A stretch of DNA of 33,387 bases from assembly GCA_001802645.1 (NCBI GenBank), contig MGZJ01000003.1, positions 29,254 to 62,640 of the forward strand, read 5' to 3'. The DNA comes from Geobacteraceae bacterium GWC2_53_11 (GTDB taxonomy: Bacteria > Desulfobacterota > Desulfuromonadia > Geobacterales > Pseudopelobacteraceae). Shown in pieces: positions 1-8,646 of this stretch. The notes beneath the pieces are model-generated. The model was not told where the DNA came from. It worked only from the letters and a program-made list of their open reading frames with translations, and made no database searches. Numbering within the stretch: the first letter of the stretch is position 1; each line of letters starts with the position of its first letter. The translations under genes and the position numbers were made by a program.

Positions 1-596
1 CTCCTTATAAAACGGGCAACCAGCCCGGCATCTTTTTTTCCCGGCGCGCTTTCAACGCCGCTGGAGACATCCACCGCGTACGGCTTCACCGAAGCAATCG
101 CGGCAGCCACATTATCCGGAGTCAAGCCACCAGCCAGGATGATCTGCCGGGCCGAAGCAACCCCGGCGGCAATGTCCCAGTTAAAGGTGGTTCCGGTGCC
201 GCCGCGCGCCGCCGGTGACCAGGCATCCAGCAGGCAGGCGGCAACATGATAATCCGCCATGGCATCGACGCTGGACGCGTCCTTAACCCGGAACGCCTTG
301 ATGATCCTACGCTTGATACCAGAGCAGTATTCCGGTGACTCGTCACCATGCAGCTGCACCAGATCCAGGCCGCACTGGTCGGCAATCGTGTTGACCGTTT
401 CCGGCTCCTCGTTGACAAACAGCCCGACCGTCTGCACGAACGGCGGCAGACGACGGATGATTGCCGCAGCGGCATCGGGAGAGATGTGGCGCGGAGAGCC
501 CTGAAAGAAGACGAAGCCGAGAGCATCAGCTCCGGCTTCGACCGTCATCAGGGCATCTTCCAGATTGGTTATGCCGCAAATTTTAACCCGTACCAT
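1..596 (-). CDS. trpF: Phosphoribosylanthranilate isomerase (3' end outside window)
   Basis: TrpF converts N-(5-phosphoribosyl)anthranilate to CdRP, the third step of tryptophan synthesis, in the cytoplasm. Reading the minus strand from the ATG at 596 gives about 198 codons, open to the window edge, close to the full family length of roughly 200-210. Family signatures are visible: the N-terminal VKICGIT with the catalytic Cys7, GFVFFQGSPR, VQLHGDE, LLDAWSP with the catalytic Asp124, GGTGTTFNW, GGLTPDNV and DVSSGVE near the C-terminus. The start lies only 3 nt beyond the stop of trpB2, so the two are probably co-transcribed and translationally coupled. The missing part is at most a few residues. 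Identification is secure from the motifs. Confidence 0.95.
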   Translation of the reverse strand, partial: MVRVKICGITNLEDALMTVEAGADALGFVFFQGSPRHISPDAAAAIIRRLPPFVQTVGLFVNEEPETVNTIADQCGLDLVQLHGDESPEYCSGIKRRIIKAFRVKDASSVDAMADYHVAACLLDAWSPAARGGTGTTFNWDIAAGVASARQIILAGGLTPDNVAAAIASVKPYAVDVSSGVESAPGKKDAGLVARFIR

Positions 597-599
597 CTG

Positions 600-1955
600 T
601 TACAGGCTTATCTTGGGCAGACGCTCCAGCGCCGCCTTCACCATGGCATCCGGATACTCGTAATCTTCCAGATTGCCGGAGAGGTAGGAATCGTAGGCAC
701 CCATATCGAGCTGACCGTGACCGGACAGGCCGAACAGGATGGTTCTTTCCTTCCCTTCCTCTTTGGCCAGCACCGCTTCATCAATGGCGGCGCGCACGGC
801 ATGAGATGATTCCGGAGCCGGAATAATTCCCTCACTGCGGGCAAACAGGAGCGCACCTTCGAAACAGGAGTTCTGCTTATACGATTTGGCTTCGATCTGA
901 CCGGCTTCATAGAGCTGCGAAACCAGCGGAGACTCGCCATGATAACGCAAACCACCGGCGTGGATGCCGGGGGGCATGAAGTCGTGACCAAGGGTGTACA
1001 TCTTGGAAATCGGCGCCATCTTGGCGGTATCGCCGTAGTCGAAGGCATAAACCCCTTTCGTCAGGGTCGGACAGGAGGCCGGCTCGACCGCCACGCATCG
1101 GACATTTTTACCATTGGCGCGATCAGCGATAAACGGGAACGCCAGACCGGCAAAATTGGAGCCGCCACCGCAACAGGCGATGACCACATCAGGATAATCC
1201 CCGGCAATTTTGAGCTGGGCCTGGGCTTCCTGGCCGATAATAGTCTGATGCAGACAGACGTGGTTCAGCACGCTTCCTAGCGCGTAGTTGGTGTCGGCAT
1301 GGGTAGCCGCATCCTCCACCGCTTCCGAGATGGCGATACCGAGCGAACCGAGACAATCCGGATCATGAGCCAGGATAGTGCGGCCGGCGTTGGTGAATTC
1401 GGAAGGTGACGGATGAACCTGGGCGCCCCACAACTGCATCATGCTCTTGCGGTATGGCTTCTGGGTGCAGGATACCTTGACCATGTAGATCGTGCATTCC
1501 AGACCGAACATGGAACAGGCAAGTGCCAGAGAACTGCCCCACTGACCGGCGCCGGTTTCGGTTGCCAGGCGGCGGATACCGGCCTGTTTGTTGTAGTACG
1601 CCTGGGGAATAGCCGAGTTCGGCTTGTGCGAACCGGCGGGGGAAACCCCCTCATATTTGTAATAGATCTTTGCCGGAGTACCGAGCGCCTTTTCCAGCCG
1701 GTGGGCACGGAACAGCGGCGATGGCCGCCAGAGCTGGTAAATATCACGCACTTCATCAGGAATATCGATCCAGCGCTGCGACGACATTTCCTGCTCGATC
1801 AGGGACATGGGGAAAATTGCCAGCATCTCTTCCGGTGTGACCGGCTGCATGGTACGGGGGCTGATAACGGGAGCCAACGGGCCGGGCATATCGGGAATGA
1901 TGTTGTACCACTGACGGGGGATCTGGTCTTCAGGCAGCAGGATTTTGGTGATCAT
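600..1955 (-). CDS. trpB2: Tryptophan synthase beta chain, TrpB2 type
   Basis: A 451-residue PLP enzyme of the TrpB2 class, which makes tryptophan from indole and serine and, unlike TrpB1, does not depend on the usual TrpA contact. The TrpB2 N-terminal extension is present ([26 protein letters not shown]). The PLP lysine is in GSHKPNSA (about Lys111), the phosphate-binding loop is [10 protein letters not shown], and the C-terminus has [12 protein letters not shown]. The ATG at 1955 has a strong AGGAGG 4 nt upstream. It follows hom in the same direction and precedes trpF by 3 nt. A GC-rich hairpin lies just ahead of its ribosome binding site. The length is normal for TrpB2. No TrpB1 gene is visible in the window. 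Confidence 0.95.
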   Translation of the reverse strand: MITKILLPEDQIPRQWYNIIPDMPGPLAPVISPRTMQPVTPEEMLAIFPMSLIEQEMSSQRWIDIPDEVRDIYQLWRPSPLFRAHRLEKALGTPAKIYYKYEGVSPAGSHKPNSAIPQAYYNKQAGIRRLATETGAGQWGSSLALACSMFGLECTIYMVKVSCTQKPYRKSMMQLWGAQVHPSPSEFTNAGRTILAHDPDCLGSLGIAISEAVEDAATHADTNYALGSVLNHVCLHQTIIGQEAQAQLKIAGDYPDVVIACCGGGSNFAGLAFPFIADRANGKNVRCVAVEPASCPTLTKGVYAFDYGDTAKMAPISKMYTLGHDFMPPGIHAGGLRYHGESPLVSQLYEAGQIEAKSYKQNSCFEGALLFARSEGIIPAPESSHAVRAAIDEAVLAKEEGKERTILFGLSGHGQLDMGAYDSYLSGNLEDYEYPDAMVKAALERLPKISL

Positions 1956-1974
1956 GGTTCCTCCTAAAATAACT

Positions 1975-2006
1975 CCCCTCCTTGATTAAGGAGGGGGTGG
2001 GGGTGG
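1975..2006. repeat. GC-rich palindromic repeat, single copy
   Basis: A perfect inverted repeat, CCCCTCCTT-GATT-AAGGAGGGG (1975-1996), is followed by a GTGGGGGTGG tail. The same architecture (C-rich arm, TTGA-type loop, G-rich arm, then a GGGGTGGGGGTG-like tail) occurs twice inside rnr. The element fills most of the 56-nt gap between the hom stop and the trpB2 start. On the transcript the hairpin sits just upstream of the trpB2 ribosome binding site. It lacks a T-tract in the direction of transcription, so a simple terminator is less likely than a dispersed REP-like element. Confidence 0.7.
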
Positions 2007-2011
2007 TTATT

Positions 2012-3328
2012 TTATTCCAGATTGTCTTCTATGCGGATGAAACTGGTTTTCTCGCAGATGATGTCGAGGTAATCGATCTCGGCCAGCGCAGTCTGAATAG
2101 AACCTTCACGCGCATGGTGGGTCATGATGACGATCGGCACCGGTGCCGTATCGTCGGATTCGTGGGCGGTCTGCACCATCGATTCGATGCTGATGCCGTG
2201 CTTGCCGAGCGCCCCGGCGATGCCGCCGAGAACCCCCGGTTTGTCAAGGGCGCTGAAACGGAGCATGTATTTGCTGACGATATCGGCCATCGGCTTGACC
2301 GGCAGGGTGACGATGGCGTCATCGAGAAAACCGAGCGGCGACATGCGCCGTCCTGCACCAGCCTTCATGCTGCGCGACAGGCCGATCAGGTCGCCAACGA
2401 TAGCGCTGGCGGTCGGGTTCTGCCCGGCGCCTCGACCGGAAAACATGACCGGGCCGACAAAATCGCCGGTCAGTCGGATGGCGTTGAACACACCGTTGAT
2501 ATCGGCCAGAGGACTGTCGAGCGGGATCATGGTCGGATGCACGCGTGCCTCGATCTCGCCGTCAACATGCTTGCCGATTGCCAGCAGCTTGATGCGGTAG
2601 CCGAACTGGGCGGCATACTTGACGTCCAGGCCGCTGATGCCGGAAATTCCCTCGGTGTGAATATTCTTGAAGTCGATTTTGGTGCCGAAGCAGAGCGAGA
2701 TCAGTACCGCCAGTTTGTGGGCGGTATCGACACCCTCGACGTCAAAGGTCGGATCGGGCTCGGCATAGCCAAGTTCCTGGGCAGCCTGCAGCACATCGGC
2801 AAAGTCGGCCCCTTCCTGGGTCATACGGGTCAGGATGTAGTTGCAGGTGCCGTTCATGATGCCGAAGACACTGCTGAAATTGTTGGCAGCCAGATTGCTC
2901 TTGATGGCCGTCAGCACCGGAATGCCGCCGCCGACAGACGCTTCGAACTGCACTTCCACGCCCTTGCGCACCGCAGCTGCATAGATGTCCGAGCCGTGCA
3001 GCGCCAGCAGCGCCTTATTGGCGGTAACGATGTGCTTGCCCTTTTCAATCGCCTTCAGAACGAAAGTCTTGGCCGGTTCATAGCCGCCGATCAGTTCGAT
3101 AACGACCGAGATGTCCGGATCGTTGAAGATATCGTCAACGCTGGTTGTCAGAACGCCGGGATCAACGGTCACGCCGCGATCAGTGGTAATATCCAGGTCG
3201 GCAATTCGTTTCAGGACGATGCCGGTGCCGACCTTGCTGCGAATAACATCGGCGTTCTCGCGCAGCAGCTTGACGACTCCCGCGCCGATATTGCCGAATC
3301 CTATCAGACCAACCTGTATATCTTTCAT
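2012..3328 (-). CDS. hom: Homoserine dehydrogenase
   Basis: A 438-residue enzyme that reduces aspartate-semialdehyde to homoserine with NAD(P)H, at the branch to threonine and methionine. The N-terminus has the Rossmann motif [12 protein letters not shown] (residues 7-18). The middle contains the catalytic-domain signatures [23 protein letters not shown] and DTAHKLAVL. The C-terminal ~80 residues form an ACT domain ([20 protein letters not shown]), the usual site of amino-acid feedback control. The start ATG overlaps the nusB stop by 4 nt (ATGA) and has GAGG upstream. Length and domain order are normal for the long, ACT-containing class. Confidence 0.96.
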   Translation of the reverse strand: MKDIQVGLIGFGNIGAGVVKLLRENADVIRSKVGTGIVLKRIADLDITTDRGVTVDPGVLTTSVDDIFNDPDISVVIELIGGYEPAKTFVLKAIEKGKHIVTANKALLALHGSDIYAAAVRKGVEVQFEASVGGGIPVLTAIKSNLAANNFSSVFGIMNGTCNYILTRMTQEGADFADVLQAAQELGYAEPDPTFDVEGVDTAHKLAVLISLCFGTKIDFKNIHTEGISGISGLDVKYAAQFGYRIKLLAIGKHVDGEIEARVHPTMIPLDSPLADINGVFNAIRLTGDFVGPVMFSGRGAGQNPTASAIVGDLIGLSRSMKAGAGRRMSPLGFLDDAIVTLPVKPMADIVSKYMLRFSALDKPGVLGGIAGALGKHGISIESMVQTAHESDDTAPVPIVIMTHHAREGSIQTALAEIDYLDIICEKTSFIRIEDNLE

Positions 3329-3759
3329 TGTTCCTCGCTTGACAGCTCAGTTTTTTCGCACGCCTCGATCTCGTCAAGGATGCCGTTGACAAACGCCGGA
3401 GATTCCTTGTCGCCGTAGCGCCGGACGATCTCAATCGCCTCGTTGATGCTGACTTTTTTGGGGATGTCGGAGCGGAACATCAGCTCGTACGCCGCCAGCC
3501 GCATGACGTTCAGATCGACCCTCGGCATACGGGAGAGCGACCAGTTTTTGGAGCGGGCCTTGATTGCCTCATCAATGGTCTCGCGCTGGGACTGCACCCC
3601 CTGCACCAGCCCTTCGGCAAACTCCCGCACTCTTCCCGTTACTTCCACATGTTCTTCGCGAAAGGTCTGCAGGGTTTCCCGGAGTCCGACCGAGCTGTTC
3701 GAATCAAGGGCATATAACATCTGCAGCGCCAGTTCCCGCGCTTCACGCCGTAGTCCCAT
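3325..3759 (-). CDS. nusB: Transcription antitermination protein NusB
   Basis: A 144-residue all-helical RNA-binding protein that pairs with NusE (S10) on boxA RNA to support antitermination in rRNA operons. The N-terminus [18 protein letters not shown] is the classic NusB opening. The C-terminal block ([26 protein letters not shown]) matches the family end. The start overlaps the ribH stop by one base (TAATG), and the end overlaps hom by 4 nt. ribH-nusB is a widely conserved pair, which supports the call. Confidence 0.96.
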   Translation of the reverse strand: MGLRREARELALQMLYALDSNSSVGLRETLQTFREEHVEVTGRVREFAEGLVQGVQSQRETIDEAIKARSKNWSLSRMPRVDLNVMRLAAYELMFRSDIPKKVSINEAIEIVRRYGDKESPAFVNGILDEIEACEKTELSSEEQ

Positions 3760-4226
3760 TATTTAAGCACCTTCAGCAGGTTGACAGCTTCGATAACGGT
3801 CATTGCCGCATCAAAGCCCTTGTTGCCCGCCTTGGTTCCGGCACGCTCAACCGCCTGCTCAATAGTATCGGTCGTGAGGACACCGAACGCGATGGGGATA
3901 CCGCTTTCCAGAGAGACGCCAGCGACCCCTTTGGAAACCTCGGAAGCAACATAATCGAAATGCGGCGTCGAACCGCGAATAACGGCACCGAGGCAGATCA
4001 GGGCATCGTACTTGCCCGATTCGGCCATTTTCTTGGCAAAGAGTGGAATTTCAAACGCACCCGGCACACGGGCGACGTGGATATTCTTGTCATCGGCACC
4101 GTGGCGGATAAGCGCATCGACAGCCCCTTCCAACAGACGTTCGCAGATGAAACTGTTGAAACGGCTGACAACAATACCGATCTTCTGCCCCTTTGCTTCA
4201 AGCTTACCTTCATAAAATTGCGGCAT
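3759..4226 (-). CDS. ribH: 6,7-dimethyl-8-ribityllumazine synthase
   Basis: This enzyme condenses ribityl-aminopyrimidine with dihydroxybutanone phosphate to form lumazine, the penultimate step of riboflavin synthesis, in a cytoplasmic icosahedral or pentameric assembly. Motifs seen: [12 protein letters not shown], the substrate loop [23 protein letters not shown] with the catalytic His, and [13 protein letters not shown] choose the start at 4226 (MPQFYEGKL, 155 aa) over an in-frame ATG at 4238. The sequence between them, GGAGGTCGTC, is a strong ribosome binding site for the downstream ATG. It is the first gene of the ribH-nusB-hom-trpB2-trpF run. The other rib genes that often precede ribH are absent, replaced by an accessory gene on the opposite strand. 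Confidence 0.96.
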   Translation of the reverse strand: MPQFYEGKLEAKGQKIGIVVSRFNSFICERLLEGAVDALIRHGADDKNIHVARVPGAFEIPLFAKKMAESGKYDALICLGAVIRGSTPHFDYVASEVSKGVAGVSLESGIPIAFGVLTTDTIEQAVERAGTKAGNKGFDAAMTVIEAVNLLKVLK

Positions 4227-4450
4227 GACGACCTCCATGGTTTGGAAAAAAGGAAACGGGATATTAGCATATTTTTTGCGGGTGGGGAGAGAAAAAATAG
4301 CCGTGAGAACGAGCAGTGCTGACGTGCATGAAATTATGCCCCGGATGCTTTAATGAGGAGGGTTTGCGGTGGTTATTTCGAAAATGGTGTGATAAATACG
4401 TACAGCACTTCAATCGGGATAAGCTGTTCGAAAACATAGGAGCTGCGACA

Positions 4451-5305
4451 ATGACCCGTGAAACTGCGATAAAATTGTTCGAATCAAAAACGATTCGTTC
4501 CGTGTGGAACGACAAAGACCAAAAATGGTATTTCTCCGTTGCCGACGTAGTTGAGGCACTGACCGACTCCGTCAATGTAAAAGACTATATCAAGAAAATG
4601 CGGAAACGGGATTCTGAGCTCAACTCCAACTGGGGGACATTTTGTCCCCCCCTTGAACTTGTTGCCCCTGATGGCAAGAAGCGTAAGACACAATGTGCCA
4701 ATGCTGAAGGGCTCCTCCGCATCATCCAGTCCATTCCCTCTCCCAAGGCCGAACCGTTCAAACGCTGGCTGGCGCAGGTTGGCTACGAGCGACTGGAAGA
4801 GATAGAGAACCCGGAATTGGCGGCCAAACGGATGCGGGAGTTGTACCGTGCCAAGGGGTACAGCGACGAGTGGATCGAAAAGCGGGTGCGCGGCATTGCC
4901 ATCCGGGACGAACTGACCAACGAATGGAAGAAACGCGGGGTAAAGGAGCAGGTGGAGTATTCAATCCTGACCGCCGAGATTAGCCGGGCTACCTTTGGCA
5001 TGACACCGACCGAGTACAAGGAGTTCAAGGGATTGGAGAAGCAAAAGGACAACCTGCGGGATCACATGACCGATCTGGAGTTGATCTTCACCATGCTGGG
5101 AGAAGCCTCCACCACCGAGATCGCCCGGAATCGCGATGCCCAGGAATTCGAGGAGAATCTGGATGCTGCCGTGGCAGGCGGTACTGTGGCCGGCAATGCG
5201 AGAAAAGATCTGGAGCAGAAGTCAGGAAAGCGGGTATCAACGCGGGAGAATTTCAAGGAGATACCTGAAGCGAAGAAGCGGAAGATTGCTGTGTCCAAGG
5301 GATAA
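4451..5305 (+). CDS. Bro-N domain (phage antirepressor-like) protein
   Basis: A 284-residue protein of unknown cellular role. The N-terminal ~100 residues resemble the Bro-N/antirepressor DNA-binding domain: an initial FESKTIRSVWND strand pair, YFSVADVVEALTDS, VKDYIKKMRKRD, then a basic GKKRKTQCANAEGLLRII. The remainder is charged and helical, with a conserved-looking AGGTVAGNARKDLEQKSGK near the end. Start chosen at 4451 because AGGAG lies 8 nt upstream. The frame is open to 4316, so a longer N-terminus is possible. Related proteins occur on phages and as chromosomal orphans. No other phage genes are visible here. A perfect inverted repeat lies 20 nt downstream. The family assignment is moderate and the function is not known. 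Confidence 0.75.
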   Translation: MTRETAIKLFESKTIRSVWNDKDQKWYFSVADVVEALTDSVNVKDYIKKMRKRDSELNSNWGTFCPPLELVAPDGKKRKTQCANAEGLLRIIQSIPSPKAEPFKRWLAQVGYERLEEIENPELAAKRMRELYRAKGYSDEWIEKRVRGIAIRDELTNEWKKRGVKEQVEYSILTAEISRATFGMTPTEYKEFKGLEKQKDNLRDHMTDLELIFTMLGEASTTEIARNRDAQEFEENLDAAVAGGTVAGNARKDLEQKSGKRVSTRENFKEIPEAKKRKIAVSKG

Positions 5306-5325
5306 ATGTTCTATTTGGGAGGATC

Positions 5326-5355
5326 ACCGGTTCACGCGCACGCGCGTGAACCGGT
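5326..5355. repeat. Perfect 14-bp inverted repeat after the Bro-N gene
   Basis: ACCGGTTCACGCGC, a 2-nt centre (AC), then its exact reverse complement. It starts 20 nt after the Bro-N stop. There is no T-tract on either side, so it is not a textbook intrinsic terminator. The near-perfect dyad could be a protein-binding site, a recombination site, or a stem that blocks exonuclease. The function is not established. Confidence 0.85.
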
Positions 5356-5394
5356 CAATACTGAGTTGGTCTAAAAAAGGATATTGAAACTCTC

Positions 5395-5730
5395 ATGGAA
5401 AATAAAACCTCAACAATAGTCATAGTCAATGTGGTCATATTTCTCTTGTACCTTAAGTTCGGCATAATGGCCTTGTGGGTGCCTGCTGCTGCAGGATTTG
5501 GTCTTATTTGCGTTTATATATTTATGGATTTGATAATGCAGTTATATTTCGTTGAATTTTACAACACCAAATTTACACCTGCTATCAGAAGAATTACTGG
5601 AGATAAGTTAAATTTGACGAGTATGTCTTCCGAGCAAAGAACAATAATAAGAAAAGGATTTTTGCCTACCATCATTCTTTTGGCCGCTATTTTGTTTGGG
5701 ATTAGCAGAGTGATAATGCGCTATCAGTAA
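5395..5730 (+). CDS. Small hypothetical membrane protein, AT-rich
   Basis: A 111-residue protein I do not recognise. It has a hydrophobic segment at about residues 8-23, a second at about 27-50, a polar middle (about 55-88, with a basic ITGDKLN region), and a third hydrophobic segment at about 90-106. Two or three transmembrane helices are likely. The only ribosome-binding-like sequence is AAAAGGA about 13 nt before the ATG, which is weak. The region is visibly richer in A/T than the flanking genes, which fits recent acquisition with the adjacent Bro-N gene. It may be real, but I cannot give it a function. Confidence 0.6.
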   Translation: MENKTSTIVIVNVVIFLLYLKFGIMALWVPAAAGFGLICVYIFMDLIMQLYFVEFYNTKFTPAIRRITGDKLNLTSMSSEQRTIIRKGFLPTIILLAAILFGISRVIMRYQ

Positions 5731-5747
5731 GGCGAAGACCAACCATC

Positions 5748-5774
5748 GGCAACAGCGGTCAAGCCGCTGGTGCC
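5748..5774. terminator. Hairpin between convergent genes
   Basis: GGCA-A-CAGCGG-TCAAG-CCGCTG-G-TGCC forms an 11-position stem with one internal mismatch. It lies between the convergent stops at 5730 and 5788. It lacks a clear T-run, so it may be a weak or factor-assisted terminator, or only a 3'-end-stabilising stem. Confidence 0.45.
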
Positions 5775-5787
5775 TCAGCCCCGTTAT

Positions 5788-6783
5788 TTACCCCAACCTC
5801 AACGCCGAAAAAATCATCTTCCAGACCACAATCACCGTAAACAGCAGATAACAGACCAGCGTCACGGAAGCCAAGCGGCGCTGCGTAACCGGAATTATGC
5901 GAACCAGACTACCAACCTGACGGAACGGCATCAGTACGCCGACGCCTAAGCCCGCCACCGCGCCGCCGGACAGGGTGGCGTACAGCACGTAGCCGACATA
6001 TCCGTACCCCGCTTGCAGCAGACAGAACGGGCAGTGATGGGTGGGAAGTTCGTAGAAATAGAGGCAGATGAACGAGAGCACCGACGCGATGGCAATCAGG
6101 AAGGTTGCGAAGGCGAATGACGAGAAGAAATAGCCGCCACGCCCCTTGAGATAAAACCATACTCCGCTGACAGCGGTGAGCGCCATGCCGGAGAAGAAGG
6201 CGATCTGCATCGGCCGATGCGGCAGGGCCGCGAGATCGCCGCTGAAGCCGCCCCCTTCGTGGCTGAACAGACTGCCGCAGCAGGAGGTGATTATGTCCGG
6301 CTTTATCCCGGCAAAGTAGGCCACGAGCAGAACCGCCTCCAGCAGGAGCAGCGGCGCCACCACGTTGAGCAGCTCGTATTTGACCTTGATCAGCGGATAA
6401 TCGTAGCCGCGGTTATCCACATGGTTGACGATCAGCCAGACTCCGGCCAGCAGGAAGTTGACGATCTTGAGCAGCAGCGCGGGATAGCCGAAAGAGTTGA
6501 CCGCCAGGGTTCCGGCGGCGCACATGGCACCGGTAAAGAGGGTGTGCAGATCGTCGGCGGTGTAGATGAAGAGGAACAGCGACATGAGCTCGAAACCAAG
6601 GACGTAGTTCATGATGGTGGAGATCAGGTAGGTCCTCCGCTCCAGTTCCAGCTGCCCTTCACTGCCGCTGGCCGGATCCCAGCGTTTGAGAATGCGCACC
6701 CCGTAATAACCGGCATAGATCCCCAGACCGGAGACCAGCAGTGCAATCAGCACCAGGGCCAGGGCGGCAGGCTGGAGAATCAC
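5788..6783 (-). CDS. Polytopic membrane protein with CCGS and HHCPFC motifs
   Basis: A 331-residue integral membrane protein with about eight hydrophobic helices (for example near residues 5-25, 55-77, 103-122, 138-159, 192-211, 219-244, 258-285 and 306-328). Two cysteine clusters stand out: TSCCGSLFSH (Cys168/169), probably in a loop, and YELPTHHCPFCLL (His249, His250, Cys251, Cys254) at a helix boundary. They suggest metal binding or thiol redox. The second is loosely reminiscent of the CxxC of VKOR/DsbB-type proteins, but I cannot assign it to that family. The start overlaps the ATPase gene by 4 nt (ATGA), so it is the last gene of the NosL-ABC operon. No function is assigned. A role as metal- or redox-handling partner of the transporter is inference. 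Confidence 0.85.
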   Translation of the reverse strand: MILQPAALALVLIALLVSGLGIYAGYYGVRILKRWDPASGSEGQLELERRTYLISTIMNYVLGFELMSLFLFIYTADDLHTLFTGAMCAAGTLAVNSFGYPALLLKIVNFLLAGVWLIVNHVDNRGYDYPLIKVKYELLNVVAPLLLLEAVLLVAYFAGIKPDIITSCCGSLFSHEGGGFSGDLAALPHRPMQIAFFSGMALTAVSGVWFYLKGRGGYFFSSFAFATFLIAIASVLSFICLYFYELPTHHCPFCLLQAGYGYVGYVLYATLSGGAVAGLGVGVLMPFRQVGSLVRIIPVTQRRLASVTLVCYLLFTVIVVWKMIFSALRLG

Positions 6784-7508
6784 CGGCAGCTCCGGCTGGC
6801 AATCACCGCGCCGTCGCGCATCTCCACCAGCGTATCGATCAGCGGCGAATCATAGACAATCGGGTCGTGGCTGGCGATCAGCACGCTCTTCCCCTCCCCT
6901 TTCAACCGGCCGACAATCTCCATGAACTCCTGCGACAGCTTCGAATCAAGATGCGCCGTCGGCTCGTCGGCAATGATGATGGCAGGGTTGTTGATCAGGG
7001 CGCGGGCAATGGCAACACGCTGCAGCTCTCCCCCCGACAGCAGCTCCACCCTTTGTCCGGCATGGCGGGCGATGTTGAACTGTTCCAGCAGCCCTTCTGC
7101 CCGGCCGCGAAAGTCAGTGCGCCCCTCGCCGGTCGGATAGGCGGGGAGCATGACATTCTCCAGCACGGAAATCCCTTTGATCAGGTTGAACTGCTGGAAG
7201 ACAAAACCGAAGGTGGAACGGCGAATTTCATTAAGGAACCGCTCCGGCAGGCTGGTGATTTCGAGAGAATCGGCCCCCTCCTGCTGGAACGGAACCGCCG
7301 CCGCTATGTCATGCAGGAAAATCCGCCCCGAAGTCGGCCGGGCCATGCAGCCGATCATGGTCAGCAGCGAGGTTTTACCTGAGCCGCTCGGCCCCTTGAA
7401 CACCGTGATCTGCCGGGGGTTGACGGTGAGGGTGACGTCGGCCACGGCGGTGAATTGGTTCGACAGGCCGCTGTTGAATGTTTTGGTGATGCCGGACAGT
7501 TCTATCAC
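6780..7508 (-). CDS. ABC transporter ATPase, LolD/MacB type
   Basis: A 242-residue nucleotide-binding subunit. Walker A is GPSGSGKTSLL, the Q-loop region is FVFQQFNLIKGISVLENV, the signature is LLSGGELQRVAIARAL, and Walker B is IIIADEPTAHLD, followed by an H-loop in LIASHDP. The pattern matches the LolD/MacB/FtsE-type ATPases that work with FtsX-like permeases in extraction or mechanotransmission at the inner membrane. The start is GTG at 7508, with GAGGAAC about 6 nt upstream, 1 nt after the permease stop. Its immediate partner is the upstream FtsX-type permease. The substrate is unknown. The neighbouring NosL proteins point to a metal- or cofactor-related envelope process. Confidence 0.95.
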   Translation of the reverse strand: MIELSGITKTFNSGLSNQFTAVADVTLTVNPRQITVFKGPSGSGKTSLLTMIGCMARPTSGRIFLHDIAAAVPFQQEGADSLEITSLPERFLNEIRRSTFGFVFQQFNLIKGISVLENVMLPAYPTGEGRTDFRGRAEGLLEQFNIARHAGQRVELLSGGELQRVAIARALINNPAIIIADEPTAHLDSKLSQEFMEIVGRLKGEGKSVLIASHDPIVYDSPLIDTLVEMRDGAVIASRSCR

Positions 7509-7509
7509 G

Positions 7510-8646
7510 TCAGTTCCTCATGGCGGCATCGGGATCGGTCGTAGCCGCCCGCCAGCAGGGGATAATCGTCGCGGTCGTGTAGGGCACAACCGTCAGAAAG
7601 AAGAGCACCGTCAACTGGTAGGCATTAACCACCGGCACCAGCTGGAATCGGGGATAGATGACCGACCACCCCTTGAGCGCCTGGGCAAACAGGGGGGCTG
7701 ACAGAAAGAAGACATGCCCGTAGGCCAGCACGACTCCCAGCAGGAACGCCGTGAGCGAAATAACCGTTCCCTCCCAGAATTTGAGCAGCAGCACGTCGGA
7801 CGTTTCCCAGCCGATGGATTTCAAGATGCCGATTTCCTTGCGCTCCTCGGCGGACAGGCCGGTGGCCTTGTCCCAGGCGAAAATAATGAAAGAAAACAGC
7901 GCCGACGCCAGCACCATCAATGTCATGCCGCCGCGCCAATCGAAAATCGACTGGTAGGTGCGCTGGATTTCGCTCTTCAGGATCGGCCGGGAATCGGGGA
8001 ATTGAGCGGCAATCTTGGCCGCCACGGTCGCCAGTTCCTTCGGATTGCGCACGGTCACCGCCAGGTCGGTCGCCTGACCGGCCGGAAAACTGAACAGGCG
8101 ATGAAAGTCAGCCGCCGTGATGATAATCATGTCAGCCGAAATCAGGTCTGATTCGCTCGGGAAAATCGTGCCAATCTCCAGCATGAGCGGCGTTTTGTCA
8201 TAGCTGATGAGCGGCAGCAGATCGCCGACCGCCAGGTTGCGTTTCTTCGCAATCGCTGCGCCGATGGCGGCCTTCTCCGCTCCGGCTGCGGTCTCGTCAC
8301 TGGCCATGATCGTATAATTGGCACCGTTCAGCGCATCGTAATAATAGCCCCACAAGCGGGGATGCACCGCCGTCACCCCCCTAATTTTGGCAATTTCGTC
8401 GGCATAAGAGGCCGGCACCAGATCCTGCCGCCCGGCGGTCAGGCGTTGTACGACCATGTCGGGCGCATCGCTCAGAATGATGGCCGCCTCCCGTTTTAGG
8501 GCGGTGACAAAAAACTGCAGCGAGGCCAGCATGAAGATCACCAGCAGGTACATGGCCAGCAGGGAGAGGTTCTTGGCGCGGCGGCGCAGCAGCGAGGCCA
8601 GCGTGAAGTCCAGGATATTCAGATGACGTTCAAGAGCACGTTTCAT
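7510..8646 (-). CDS. FtsX/MacB-like ABC permease
   Basis: A 378-residue permease. It has one N-terminal membrane helix (about residues 25-50), a large periplasmic MacB_PCD-like domain (about 55-250), then three C-terminal helices (about 258-277, 305-328 and 345-370). The segment LSAEERKEIGILKSIGWETSDVL, between the second and third helices, is the typical FtsX-domain coupling region. This topology fits lipoprotein-release or MacB-type systems rather than classical importers. It overlaps the small secreted-protein gene by 4 nt upstream and is 1 nt from its ATPase downstream. No LolC/LolE-like partner permease is present, so it probably works as a homodimer. Confidence 0.92.
   Translation of the reverse strand: MKRALERHLNILDFTLASLLRRRAKNLSLLAMYLLVIFMLASLQFFVTALKREAAIILSDAPDMVVQRLTAGRQDLVPASYADEIAKIRGVTAVHPRLWGYYYDALNGANYTIMASDETAAGAEKAAIGAAIAKKRNLAVGDLLPLISYDKTPLMLEIGTIFPSESDLISADMIIITAADFHRLFSFPAGQATDLAVTVRNPKELATVAAKIAAQFPDSRPILKSEIQRTYQSIFDWRGGMTLMVLASALFSFIIFAWDKATGLSAEERKEIGILKSIGWETSDVLLLKFWEGTVISLTAFLLGVVLAYGHVFFLSAPLFAQALKGWSVIYPRFQLVPVVNAYQLTVLFFLTVVPYTTATIIPCWRAATTDPDAAMRN

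Noticed and set aside
1982-3418. 478-codon plus-strand open frame
   Set aside because: It is antisense to hom, which has clear motifs and operon context.
4340-4376. Sequence resembling the palindromic repeat (TTTAATGAGGAGGGTTTGCGGTGGTTAT)
   Set aside because: It shares only scattered bases and the final GGTGGTTAT with the copy at 1975-2006, and has no hairpin. Too weak to call.
4227-4450. FMN riboswitch upstream of ribH
   Set aside because: No FMN-element conserved blocks were seen in the 224 nt before ribH on the minus strand.
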